A stretch of DNA of 64,000 bases, from contig CM034403.1 in NCBI GenBank assembly GCA_019925095.2, positions 857,001 to 921,000 of the forward strand, read 5' to 3'. The first letter of the stretch is position 1. Each line of letters starts with the position of its first letter. Under the pieces are notes generated by a model. It was given only the letters and a program-made list of their open reading frames with translations. It ran no database searches and was not told where the DNA came from. Source of the DNA: Dendrolimus kikuchii. Lineage: Eukaryota > Arthropoda > Insecta > Lepidoptera > Lasiocampidae. The position numbers and the translations under genes were made by a program. Of the stretch, positions 1-8,627 are shown piece after piece.

Positions 1-140
1 AGGTTCCAGTCTCTCTTAAGAGAGCAGCAGCGCATTCGTAGCACCTTTAGTGTGTTGCAAATGTCCATAGGCGATGGTAACCGCTTTTCATCAAGTGGGC
101 CGTCTGCCTGACTGCTGAGCTCCTGCAATAAAAAAAAAAA
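1..140 (+). mobile_element. SINE-like family A, 3' part
   Basis: The last ~130 bases of the family A retroposon, ending in the usual CTGCAATAAA and an A run. The copy enters from outside the window. Its A tail abuts a family B fragment, which suggests that it inserted into that fragment. Confidence 0.8.
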
Positions 141-305
141 CACGATCAATTTGATTATGGAAGGTGTGTCGGGGACTTCCACGACTTCTGCATCCATCCA
201 CTTTTGCATTGTATATCTGTTTAGTCATTCTTTCATCATGCATTCTTTCCACATGCCCGAACCACCGGAGCATTCCTTTCCTTACCTTCACCCCGACACT
301 CTCTG
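141..305 (-). mobile_element. RTE-like LINE family B fragment
   Basis: The minus strand encodes part of the RTE C-terminal tail (MLRWFGHVERMHDERMTKQI, then the RSRG-PRHTFH block). Both ends are truncated, and the 3' microsatellite tail is missing where the family A copy adjoins. Confidence 0.8.
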
Positions 306-888
306 GTCATTAATAAAGCTTAAAATTCGATAAAGAAAACATATTCTTATTTTATTCAAGGAAACAAATGCCCATTCGTTCTCTTTAGTTCCATTACGCT
401 ACGGTGCTATAGAGGCTTTAGTTATTTTAGACCACCTGCAGTTTTCCGCAGGAGCTCGCTATAAGAACTAACATGTAAAATGAAACTGGTTAAGTGCGTC
501 ACGACTATTACATCAGAGTTCCGTAACTTTTAAAAAACTAGTCAAAAGCCTTTAGGTTAATAAGACTACGTTTTAACGGTTTTAAGCGCGGTAATTTTGA
601 TTTTTCCGACGTTTCGACGTTTAAACAATAATTAAAATTATTTATACTATCAAAACGCGGTGCTTTAGGAGGGCTCAGGAAGTTTTCTACCCACTGATAA
701 TTAATTAATTACTGACTAATTATTTCTGCTTAACCATAAAAATCCGGCGTATGTTTAACTAAACAACATTCTGTTTACATGTTTACATCGATATTAGTTC
801 TTTAGTTTTCGAACAGATGGCGCTAGTTGTAATAGTCTAGTTGATATTACACATGTCTTATTGGTTTTATACATATCTAAAAATAAAT
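306..888. other. intergenic, with one family D end
   Basis: No ORF is supported. Positions 557-621 match the first ~60 bases of foldback element D (actacgttttaacggttt and following), but the rest of D is absent. The remainder is AT-rich sequence I do not recognise. Confidence 0.5.
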
Positions 889-1275
889 AATAAAACTACG
901 TTTTAACGGTTTTAAGCGCGGTAATTTTATTTTATTTTGGTTTTTCCGACGTTTCGGCCACTTTTCAGTGGCCGTGATCACGGAAGACAAAGGTGTCAAG
1001 TGCCAACGAGTATTGTTAAAGTTTTATTTAGCCTACCGCCAATTTGTTAAGTTTAATTTTGTTGATGGTTATTATTTACTCTATGGGAGCCTAATCTAAT
1101 TTACTACCGCTTCGCAACATGTTATGGCTTGAAGAGGAGAAGCGGCGCAAGAAACTGTTCAGCAAACATGCCTAGCTCTAATAATTTTATATAATATTAA
1201 AATGGGTGGAAGGAAAAATAAAAGTAATTATCAGTCAAGTTGGTTTTGTTCCGTTGTACGCAGAAAGAGCTCACA
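889..1275 (+). mobile_element. foldback element D, lacking its right inverted end
   Basis: Collinear with the complete copy at 15822-16301 from its left inverted end through the central block. The match stops at 'cgcagaaag', so the right inverted end is missing. The central part (about 1100-1165) carries the 'cgcttcgcaac...agaagcggc' block also found in family K. Confidence 0.8.
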
Positions 1276-1484
1276 GTGTCTTGAGGTCTGGCAGCTGGTT
1301 TTGTGTTCAGTTTTGATTTTAGGTATTATTAATAAAAAATTATTACAGTAAAAGATTTTTTTATATATATTCACAGGTATTTTCTAAAATGTTAAATACA
1401 TAAATTGCGACTGAAAATCATTAATTCAATTACCACTCATTAATTTTAAATTACGTAAATGAATTTATTAGTCTAGTTGTTTGG

Positions 1485-1546
1485 AATCGGCCCTAACCAC
1501 ACATAACTTGCTTAGTTAGGGAATATAATATAATATGTATTATAGT
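1485..1546 (+). mobile_element. possible SINE C 3' remnant
   Basis: A decayed stretch resembling the SINE C 3' region: atcggccct, then cataacttgcttag, then a TA-rich end. It is too short and diverged to be sure. Confidence 0.35.
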
Positions 1547-1740
1547 TTAGTTATTTTGGTTCTTGTGTGTGACATTAATTTATTGATTTTTGTGTTAAGG
1601 TGTATGTATCTTACGAATAACTTATTATATTAATTTATTCTAGTTTTAATACTAAACTTATACTAATGTACAGTGTATTTGTTGCATGCTGGTGTTATGA
1701 GGAAGTGCATGTGCAGTGTGGGCCTTATATGGGCCTTTTT
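1547..1740 (+). repeat. unclassified repeat P, copy 1
   Basis: About 190 bases closely match 31272-31455. The match resumes after the intervening SINE A copy (2054-2080 against 31451-31475), so the locus at 31.4 kb shows the arrangement without the SINE. No coding signal. Confidence 0.8.
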
Positions 1741-2053
1741 ATCCGTGAAGGAACGGAGAAAGAATACAATTTCCTGCGGCCCGGCGGCCTGTCGTAAGAG
1801 GCGACTTAACAACCCACAGCCAGGTGGTAGGGCATTTGCTCGACTGGATGGCGACCACCCCTGGTCTACAGTATGCCGCCATAACAACCTTTTGTTGTGT
1901 TCCGGCATTAGTGACCAGGTTCGAGTCTCCTTTAAGAGAGCAGCAGCAGCTTTTGTAGCAACTTTGGTGTTGCAAATGTCCATAGGCGATGGTAACCGCT
2001 TTCCATCAAGCGGGCCGTCTGCCTGTCTGCTGATCTCCTGCAATAAAAAAAAA
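1741..2053 (+). mobile_element. SINE-like family A, full-length copy
   Basis: Runs from the family 5' end (atccgtg...ggaacggagaaag) to CTGCAATAAA plus an A run, about 310 bp. Flanking TATAT-type repeats are compatible with a short target-site duplication. Positions 1918-1930 read GGTTCGAGTCTCC, which resembles a pol III B box but lies far from the 5' end. ORFs here on both strands are incidental. It is either a SINE or the 3' end of an unidentified LINE. Confidence 0.85.
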
Positions 2054-2242
2054 TATATATCTATACTTATATATATATTGTTGTTTTTTTCTTTTCTGTG
2101 CCTGGGTTATTAATATTTAGGCTCTTTGTGTGTCTTGGTTTGTTTGTGAAGTGTGCGTGTAATGCAATGCGGTGGTAGTGCGCGTTAGTTTGAGTATGTG
2201 TGTAAGTGTTGTTGGTAGTTGTGTGTTTGTGACTTTGTGTGG

Positions 2243-2345
2243 TGCACCTTAGGTGTTACAAATGTCCTCAGGCGGTGGTACCCACATTCCATCAGATGGG
2301 CCGTCTGCCTGTTTACTGAACTCATGCAATAAAATTAAATAAAAA
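2243..2345 (+). mobile_element. SINE-like family A, diverged 3' fragment
   Basis: Keeps the terminal ~95 bases (caccttaggtgttacaaatg to atgcaataaaa) with several substitutions, so it is an older copy. The sequence between it and the previous A copy is GT-rich and unassigned. Confidence 0.7.
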
Positions 2346-2604
2346 TTGAACCCTAAAACCATGTATACAGCGCTTAGCCTTTACAACGTTCGAAGCTATG
2401 GTTTCCAAATTAATTAGTCTGGCTTATTTGTTATACAGAAAACAACTCATTAACGCTTCTGTTTTAGTTTGATTAATAATTAGTTATTTTTTAACTACTT
2501 TTATGGCATGAAAAACCTTCCATACAGAAAAACTGTTTTTAGAAATTATTTTGCTCATATTGCTAAAGCTTTTATACTTAACTCCGAAACTAGCATTTTA
2601 GCTA

Positions 2605-3420
2605 CTAGGATATGCCCGCGACTTCGTCCACGCTTGACTTAAAATTCCCGCAGAATTCCCAGAATACAAAGTATCGCAGCATTTAAAAAATAATGTAAGC
2701 TTTTGTTTTTCTTTCTCATTGTCTTTCTTTAACTCCATTAATTCTTCAAAAAGTAATTCTGTAACACACTTCTGTACAAAACTTATGAAAAAAAAGAATT
2801 TGAGATATAAATAGAATATGAAATATAAAGAGGCACAATATTTAGCTAGACGTGTTGCTGGGGAGCTTCTTGCAGCTTCTTCTCCTTTACAGCATCAACA
2901 CGTTGCGAAGCGGTGTACATAGAATAGGAAGTAAAAATTAAATTTTAACTTACATGTATGACCTTCAAAAAGTGTTCTCCAGTGGAACTTATTTTGAATA
3001 AAAACTTTTGAATTTGAATTTAGTGAAAACTACAAACCGCTCCCGGGAAAATTCCTGCAGGATTCCCGGGATAAACATATCACTCATTTTATTACATCAA
3101 ATTTGATATCGATCAGTGAAAACATCACATCGGAATTGCTTTTCCAGTCCGGTCATTTGAAATCATTCCTAGAAAAAATCCCGCGGGATTTCCGGGATAA
3201 AACGTAGTGCAGATTTTAAGTCTTAGAATTGACTGTCGACCAGCGAAAACTGCATCGAAATCGGCGTGGTAGTTTTTACGTGAATCTCGAACAAACAGCC
3301 AAACCGACAGACAAGAAATCTAAAAAATGCATCGTGTTCTCCGTCGTTTATATAGTCTATTCCAGTTGTTTTTACAGACATGTTTAGAATTTCAAAATAT
3401 TATAGATAGATAGATTATAT
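2605..3420 (-). mobile_element. non-autonomous Helitron, split by family K
   Basis: On the minus strand it starts near TCTATAATATTTTGAAATTC (right edge about 3420) and ends in the lepidopteran-type GC-rich hairpin followed by CTAG (2605-2608). A family K insertion occupies about 2700-3015. The right part is related, in inverted orientation, to 5459-5735. No Rep/helicase ORF. Confidence 0.7.
2700..3015 (+). mobile_element. retroposon 3' region, family K
   Basis: Ends in a polyadenylation-like AATAAA and a TTTGAATTTGAATTT tail, as many insect non-LTR elements do. It matches 19067-19555 and 60657-61006 in reverse orientation. It contains a compact GC-richer block at about 2855-2925 that also occurs inside element D. 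Confidence 0.75.
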
Positions 3421-4892
3421 TTTTACTTAAAATCTTGGTATAAGTCAGGGATAGAGGGATAAGACTGGAGGAATGGAATAGAGGGCATGTGATAAGGAAA
3501 TGACGTGGAAGGCGAGATATGGCGGGTGGGAAGTGGGCTGTCGGAAATCTCACTCATCATACGAAAGACTATTAGTTCAAGACTGACCGTTTAACGCCAA
3601 TATTCTGTGAGAGCGTGGTATCGTACCGATCGGGCCGGCTCAAAAATCTGTATGTTAACAAGATAATGATTCCAGCATGGTTGTCGGAGATAGCGCCATA
3701 CTTAGTTCAATAGTTTAGTCAGTGCAACACTAGATGGCGCTGTCTCCTAATTAAACACACTATTGTTTTTAATATATATCTTGTCGACCTCTTTTGCCTT
3801 AATACTAATAAATAGTTCAGTTCAGTTCAAGAAAAACAAGAAAGCAAGTGTGTTATTTAGTAGTGTAACTTAGGTCATCTAGGACACAATGGCTCTATCA
3901 CGTTAAAACATTAAAATAAATATCGCTTTTAAAAATTGACTTATCGCCGTGGCTTGGCCGTTTTAAATCTTCAAAATAAAGGGTGTTAGAGATAGGTAAG
4001 AGGTTTATAAGATATAAATCACGATGAACTGGATGCATGCGGATGGGGCTTTACGATTTTTAACCCCATAGCATGCGCGTGGCCCGCAGTTACGTGCTTC
4101 TGTTATTCGCCATAGATTATGACCGTGTTACAGACCTGTCATATCTATAAGTAACTGCGAACCGCGCAAGATTTTTGCCAGCCATTTTATTCGTACTTAC
4201 ATTTAAATAGAGATATATTTATTTATTTATGCATGCGGTATCATTCGATATGTCTTAATTTTTTTTTAATTTAAAGCTAGCGTGACCTAGCGAAATTTCG
4301 ATTCGAATTGCCAGGATGATGAGGTATGTCGCCTGCCTGATACCTTCCACCTTTTTTGCTATATTTCTAGAAGTATATTTAACCCTTACACTCACTAGCA
4401 GCACATATGTGTCCGCGATGAGAGTGCAGATCGCGTTTATGCACGTGATCGCTTTTGTATTGTTGTCTCACTCTGTTTATATAGGATTTGTATGAGATGG
4501 GTATATTTTCTTGGTATATTACGAGATAGTGATAGTGTTAGTCTTGCGGCTTTTGCAAGTTGGAAGGGTTAAAGTGTTTTTATCTGACCTTTTTGTAAAA
4601 TATTTTCACTTTGATCATGGTGAGTACATCAGCATAATTGCAACAACACAGATATTACCTTATTTATCGAGATAAAAGTATGCCAAGGGTTGACCGGAGA
4701 TATACGTTAGCTGTATCAAGTTTCATGTAATTCCGATCAGTAGTTTTCAAGTGATCCTCTAACAGAATAATGTACTAAAATAGTAATATTTATATAAATT
4801 ACATTTTCGGAATGTCCTAGTTCGTATTACTTCCTCTGATGTTTTGGCTCATTTTTAAAATCATAGTATAAAATGCAAGCCTTTATAGATCA
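3421..4892. other. unassigned AT-rich intergenic DNA
   Basis: No credible ORF, RNA gene or recognised element. A weak inverted pair (cgcagttac at 4087 with gtaactgcg near 4151) brackets about 75 bases. Fragments such as 'agatggcgctgtctc' (3733) look like decayed repeats. Confidence 0.4.
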
Positions 4893-5458
4893 CTAGTGGC
4901 TCCGGCAGACGCTGTCTTGCATTTAGAAAATAAAATTCTAGAACCCGATCCCAGAGCCACCTACCGGTTCTAATTGCGAATCTAAACCATCCGGGTACCC
5001 ACTCAAACACACAAAAATAAAATCACCAAAATCGCTCCAGGTGTTTAGGAGGATTCCAGAACCCGATCTCAGCGCCACCTACCGGTTCTAATTGTGAATC
5101 TAAACCATCCGGGAACCCACTCATCCCTACTCCGTGATGGTTGCTGGATGAGAGGTGACAACGGTAGACATCTAGCGGGGATAACTGATCGATTGACAGT
5201 AAAAAAAAGCGATGGAAAAATAGGGGTTGATCGTAGAAGGTTAAAAATTTAGGGTTGTATGTATTTTTTAATGCTGTATCCTAAAAAAAAATTAAAAAAA
5301 AATAGGGGTGGATTACCCTTAATATTTAGGGTTATGAAAAATAGATGTCCAATTCTCAGACCTACCCAATATGCACACAAAATTTCATGAGAATCGGTAA
5401 AGCCGTTTCGGAGGAGTATGGGAACGAAAATCGTGACATGAGAATTTTATATTTAAGA
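4893..5458 (-). mobile_element. non-autonomous Helitron
   Basis: The minus strand begins TCTTAAATATAAAATTCTC preceded by A (right edge 5458) and ends CTAG (4893-4896), fitting insertion between A and T. A ~70-base segment is present twice in direct orientation (about 4940-5007 and 5056-5125). No coding capacity. Confidence 0.75.
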
Positions 5459-5735
5459 TCATACCTATAATATTATAACATTCTAAACATGCCGTGTCTG
5501 CACGTTGAAGCAATTAAAAAAAAAACAGCTGCAATACACTAGATAAACGACGGAGAACACGATGCAATTTTTTTTAGATTTCTTCTCTGTTTATCGGTTT
5601 GTTCGGGATTCACGTAAAAACTACCGGGCCGATTTCAATGCGGTTTTCGCTGATCGACAACAAATTCTTAGACTTAAAATCTGCGCTACTTTTTATCCTG
5701 GGAACCCCGCGGGAATGTTCTCGGGGGCTGTATGA
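5459..5735 (+). mobile_element. Helitron fragment, inverted relative to 3040-3420
   Basis: Positions about 5480-5730 are the reverse-complement relative of the right part of the Helitron at 2605-3420 (shared cgacggagaacacgatgca and the gggattcacgtaaaaacta region). The 3' hairpin and CTAG end are missing. Confidence 0.6.
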
Positions 5736-5803
5736 AGTTGTTCAGGTGCATACAAATTCGCTTATTCCGATACAGTCTCTCAGAAGTACGATATAGCTAT
5801 ATC

Positions 5804-6154
5804 TATACCTACAAAGAGAGTGTCGGGGTGAAGGTAAGGAAGGAAGGCTCCGGTGGTTCGGGCATGTGGAAAGAATGCATGATGAAAGAATGACTAAACA
5901 GATATACAATGCAAAAGTGGATGGATGCAGAAGTCGTGGAAGGCCACGACACACCTTCCATGATCAAATTGATCGTGTACTAGCAGAAGGTGATGTCAGG
6001 AGCCTTAAGAACAGACGAGCGTGCATGACAAGAGCTATGAATGTCAAAGAAGCAAGTGAGGTGTGTAAGAATAAGCCTGAATGGCGCTCTGTTGTTTTGC
6101 CTACCCCGCAAGGGAACTGGCGTGAAGTTATGTATGTATGTAGGTATACCTACA
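5804..6154 (+). mobile_element. RTE-like LINE family B, 5'-truncated, with TSD
   Basis: Encodes the last ~100 residues of the RTE protein (RWFGHVERMHDERMTKQIYN and on) and ends in (ATGT)n. The insert is flanked by the duplication tatacctaca at 5804-5813 and 6145-6154, which supports target-primed insertion. The reading frame is largely preserved. Confidence 0.85.
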
Positions 6155-6179
6155 CCGCAGTAATGGTTTGACCCCTCTG

Positions 6180-6539
6180 CATTTTAATCCATATTCATTG
6201 TTCACCCTTCCGAATTCAAACGTCCAATTCGGTTAATTTATGCGCCCGTTGTCTGCCCACACCCCACGCCCACCCGTGGGGCGAATGGGATATCCACGCA
6301 TCCTAGACCCGTACAAATTGAAAGCATCTCCATTGTTAGTTCGGGAATTATGAGTGGGTGCTCGTTTTATGGGTTTTTTAACCGGATGTGATGACGGAGT
6401 CCCTAATTTTATTTATGACTTTGACGCGTGTCGCGTTGTCTGTGGTTAACATATTATAATATATTCATATTTACATGTAGGTATATAGCATTTAATTTAA
6501 ACCTTCATTTTGTTATTTTATTTTAAAAATCGAAATTAG
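6180..6539. other. unassigned intergenic DNA
   Basis: Contains a C/G-rich patch (6255-6310) and AT-rich sequence. I see no gene or recognised element. Confidence 0.4.
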
Positions 6540-6707
6540 TGCTGGGACACATAGTAGAAGTGAAACTTCAACGAATAAATGGCAAGACGAATCGCAACAA
6601 AGTTTTAACTTGAAGTTTTACGGACAGGTTGTTAATGTACTTGTCCAATTTGAAAACCTGCCTGTTGAAGTTTCACTTCTACTATATGTCCCAGCACACA
6701 TATCGAT
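6540..6707. mobile_element. small foldback element L
   Basis: Its two ends are inverted copies of about 34 bases: tgctgggacacatagtagaa at 6540 and the complement of actatatgtcccagca at about 6692-6707. It is a MITE-sized hairpin with no ORF. Related sequence recurs at about 7340-7375 and 29018-29095. Confidence 0.8.
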
Positions 6708-6963
6708 TTTTCGCAGGTTTACTGCAAATTATGATTTGGTTAGGTTAGGTAAATTTTAATGAATGCATTTTTTTATTTAAACATATTTTATTTTATCAAA
6801 CAAAAAAACTGAATTCGATCCGGAACCAAAAAACGCATCCATAGTATACTCTAAAATAATGCCGCCTCTCACCACGTCTAGTCTAAATTTATACCGCTCC
6901 TCCACGCGGCCGTAACGCTTTTTCGTGACAGAAAAATTCTAAGACCCCCCGTTTATATAGGTG
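6632..6963 (+). repeat. direct duplication, left copy
   Basis: About 330 bases (from ttaatgtacttgtccaattt to gtttatatagg) match 7277-7613 in the same orientation, apart from ~45 extra bases near the start of the right copy. A SINE A copy lies between the two. The duplicated segment includes the right end of L and a ggttaggttagg stretch. Confidence 0.85.
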
Positions 6964-7273
6964 TTTTTTTTTATTGCAGGAGATCAGCAGACAGGCATAC
7001 GGCCCACTTGATGGAAAGCGGTTACCATCGCCTATGGACATTTGCAACACCAAAGGTGCTACAAATGCGCTGCTGCTCTCTTAAGGGAAACTGGAACCTG
7101 GTCGCTAATGCCGGAACACAACTCAAGGTTGTTATGGCGACATGCTTTAGACCAGGGGTGGTAGCCATCCAGTCGGGTAAATGCCCTACCACCTGACTGT
7201 GGGTTGTTAAGTCGCCTCTCACGACAGGCCGCCCGGCCGCAGGAAATCGTATTCTTTCTCCGTTCCTGCACGA
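6964..7273 (-). mobile_element. SINE-like family A, full-length copy
   Basis: Complete copy on the minus strand: the poly-T at the left is the tail and the 5' tip ('cctgcacg') is at 7272. It lies exactly between the two copies of the 330-base duplication. Confidence 0.85.
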
Positions 7274-7276
7274 ATA

Positions 7277-7613
7277 TAATTTAATGTACTTGTCCAATTT
7301 GAAAACCTGCCCGTAAAACTTTGTTGAGATTCGTTTTTCCACTTGTCCGTTGAAGTTTCACTTCTACTATATGTCCCAGCACCCATTTCGATTTTTCGCA
7401 GGTTTACTGCAAATTATGATTTGATTAGGTTAGGTAAATTTTAATGAATGCATTTTTATTTAAACATATTTTATTTTATCAAACAAAAAACCTGAATTCG
7501 ATCCGAAACCAAAAAACGCATCCATAGTATACTCTAAATTTATGCCGCTCCGCCACGCGGCTGTAACGCTTTTTCGTGACAGAAAAATCCTAAGACCCCC
7601 CGTTTATATAGGT
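7277..7613 (+). repeat. direct duplication, right copy
   Basis: Right-hand partner of 6632-6963. It keeps an extra internal piece (cgtaaaactttgttgagatt) that also occurs, rearranged, inside L at 6590-6625. Ends at gtttatataggtat. Confidence 0.85.
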
Positions 7614-7756
7614 ATAGAAGTTTCACTTCAATAATATGTGTGTATGGAATCAAACTTTACGACATATCTATTGTTTTAAAATATTTCAGTTTCACGTGCT
7701 TTTTCGGTATTAAAAATATACTTTAGAGACTTAAAATCAGTATAATATGTAAAATA

Positions 7757-7948
7757 TCTATATACAAAATTCTTCTGTGCGTGTGTATGTCACTGAACTC
7801 CTCCTAAACGGTTTGATCAATTTTAATGAAATATTAGTACGTGTTCAAGTAGGGGGTGGTTTCCATTCAACAATTGTATCCAATAGGTGGCGCTGGAATC
7901 GGGTTCTAAATTTTATTTTTTTAGGGCAGGATAACCCGGGCCCGCTAG
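7757..7948 (+). mobile_element. short non-autonomous Helitron
   Basis: Starts A|TCTATATACAAAATTC (7757) and ends at a GC-rich inverted segment (acccgggcccg) followed by CTAG|T (7945-7948). The 192-bp length and both ends fit a Helitron deletion derivative. Confidence 0.8.
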
Positions 7949-8008
7949 TTATTTTTGAAAAACTGGATACGATCGAAATTTTATTTTAAAGTTACGGGAC
8001 GGTTATAT

Positions 8009-8265
8009 GCAGACAGGCAGACGGTCCACCTGATGGAAAGCGGTTACCATCGCCTATGGACATTTGCAACACCAAAGATGCTACAAATGCGCTGCTGCTC
8101 TTTTAATGGAGACTGGAACCTCGTTACTAATACCGGAACACAACTCAAGGTTGTTATGGCGGCATACTCTAGACCAGGGGTGGTAGCCATACAGACAGGT
8201 AAATACCCTACCACCTAACTATGGGTTGTTGTATGGCCTCTATTCTTTTTCCGTTCCTGCACTGA
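8009..8265 (-). mobile_element. SINE-like family A with internal deletion
   Basis: Lacks the poly-T tail at the left and about 45 bases (the segment usually reading tcgcctcttacgacaggccg and on) near its 5' end. Confidence 0.8.
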
Positions 8266-8289
8266 TAAAATAAATACACATTTCAATAA

Positions 8290-8428
8290 GAACTTAAGAA
8301 GAAGACGAGCGTGCATGACAAGAGTTATGAATGTCAAAGAAGCAAGTGAGGTGTGTAAGAACAAGCCCGAATGTTGTCCCTGCCTACCCCGCAAGGGAAC
8401 TGGCGTGAAGTTATGTATGTATATATGT
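8290..8428 (+). mobile_element. RTE-like LINE family B, short 3' fragment
   Basis: Only the last ~40 codons and the tail remain. The coding part has a small deletion near 'gcccgaatgttgtccctgc'. Confidence 0.75.
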
Positions 8429-8511
8429 ACACTTCAATAAAGAAATACAATACCCTTCGTACTATATGTTACGTATACCACCATCGCCATTATCATCTCA
8501 ATTCATTCCTG

Positions 8512-8615
8512 GGGTTGTCTGGAAGAGATCGCTTTTTAGCGATAAGACCGCCCTCTGTACATAACTAGATATAATTTTAGTCTTTAAGTTCATTTTTGTA
8601 TTGGTGTATTTTTTT
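8512..8615 (+). mobile_element. LINE 3'-end family T
   Basis: Contains ggttgtctggaagagatcgc and tagcgataagaccgcc. The same arrangement is found at 14990-15105 and, inverted, at 22364-22495, where it ends in a polyadenylation-like AATAAAGA. Interpreted as the 3' UTR of an unidentified LINE. Confidence 0.6.
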
Positions 8616-8627
8616 ATTTTTTTTATT

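Noticed and set aside
1663..2113. Opposing ORFs of 126 and 146 codons
   Set aside because: Both lie across a SINE A copy and recur, with varying frames, at every other copy of this noncoding family.
6735..6750. Telomere-like TTAGG repeats
   Set aside because: Only about two units (ggttaggttagg), repeated at 7420 because the segment is duplicated. Far too short for telomeric sequence.
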